From assembly GCA_026989715.1 (NCBI GenBank), contig JALSIU010000050.1, forward strand, positions 1 through 5,638: a stretch of 5,638 nucleotides of DNA, read 5' to 3'. Both the position numbers and the translations under genes were made by a program. Shown piece by piece: positions 5,554 to 5,638 of this stretch. This stretch comes from Methylomonas sp. Its GTDB lineage: Bacteria; Pseudomonadota; Gammaproteobacteria; Methylococcales; Methylomonadaceae. The stretch's first letter is position 1. Every line of letters begins with the position of its first letter. The notes beneath the pieces are model-generated. The model was not told where the DNA came from, searched no databases, and saw nothing but the letters and a program-made list of their open reading frames with translations.

Positions 5554-5638
5554 TTATGGGGGGGCTATGTCGGGGTCATCATAAAGGCGTTTCTTTTTCC
5601 AGCCGGCATAAATGCTTTCATCAAAAGGAACATCGTTA
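5554..5638 (-). CDS. 3' end of an unrecognised gene, cut by the window edge
   Basis: A reading frame is open from the right edge to a TAA at 5556-5554, giving about 27 C-terminal residues: NDVPFDESIYAGWKKKRLYD followed by DPDIAPP. The mix of charged and aromatic residues looks like a genuine protein tail, and the stop is followed by a strong stem. The gene runs in the same direction as comM, with 281 nt between them, so co-transcription is doubtful. I cannot name the family from so short a piece. Confidence 0.5.
   Translation of the reverse strand, partial: NDVPFDESIYAGWKKKRLYDDPDIAPP

Overview
The window looks like ordinary chromosome from a gammaproteobacterium, though that is an inference. 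The gene set points that way: a B12-dependent class II ribonucleotide reductase, a single-RRM RNA-binding protein next to a VF530-type DNA-binding protein, and ComM/YifB. Intergenic DNA is AT-rich and the coding DNA moderately so. I see no mobile element, CRISPR array, tRNA, rRNA or phage gene, and no convincing undescribed multi-gene system.

Layout from left to right: a perfect 15-bp hairpin (78-113) lies just past the end of nrdJ, which is on the minus strand (2300 down to 150). The 388-bp divergent gap that follows holds the nrdJ promoter region with two NrdR-type operators spaced 31 bp start to start (2397-2412 and 2428-2443). The same gap holds a well-formed plus-strand promoter (2604-2632) for a small gene encoding a 58-residue single-pass membrane protein (2689-2865). 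Next is a 267-bp structured non-coding stretch. It ends in a 13-bp inverted repeat that overlaps the -10 box of a two-gene plus-strand operon: an 88-residue RRM protein (3133-3399), overlapped by 4 nt by a 77-residue VF530-family protein (3396-3629). comM (5272 down to 3761) is convergent with this operon. At the right edge is the 3' end of an unrecognised minus-strand gene (5554 to beyond 5638), followed by a second perfect 15-bp stem (5495-5539).

The genes do not form one pathway, but most concern nucleic acids: deoxynucleotide supply (NrdJ), RNA binding (RRM protein), DNA binding (VF530) and branch migration during recombination or transformation (ComM). The best-supported regulatory reading is dNTP/ATP-responsive repression of nrdJ by NrdR. 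The main oddity is that NrdJ keeps all its active-site residues but has no C-terminal cysteine pair, which resembles the NrdJa half of split class II reductases. No NrdJb partner is visible next to it.
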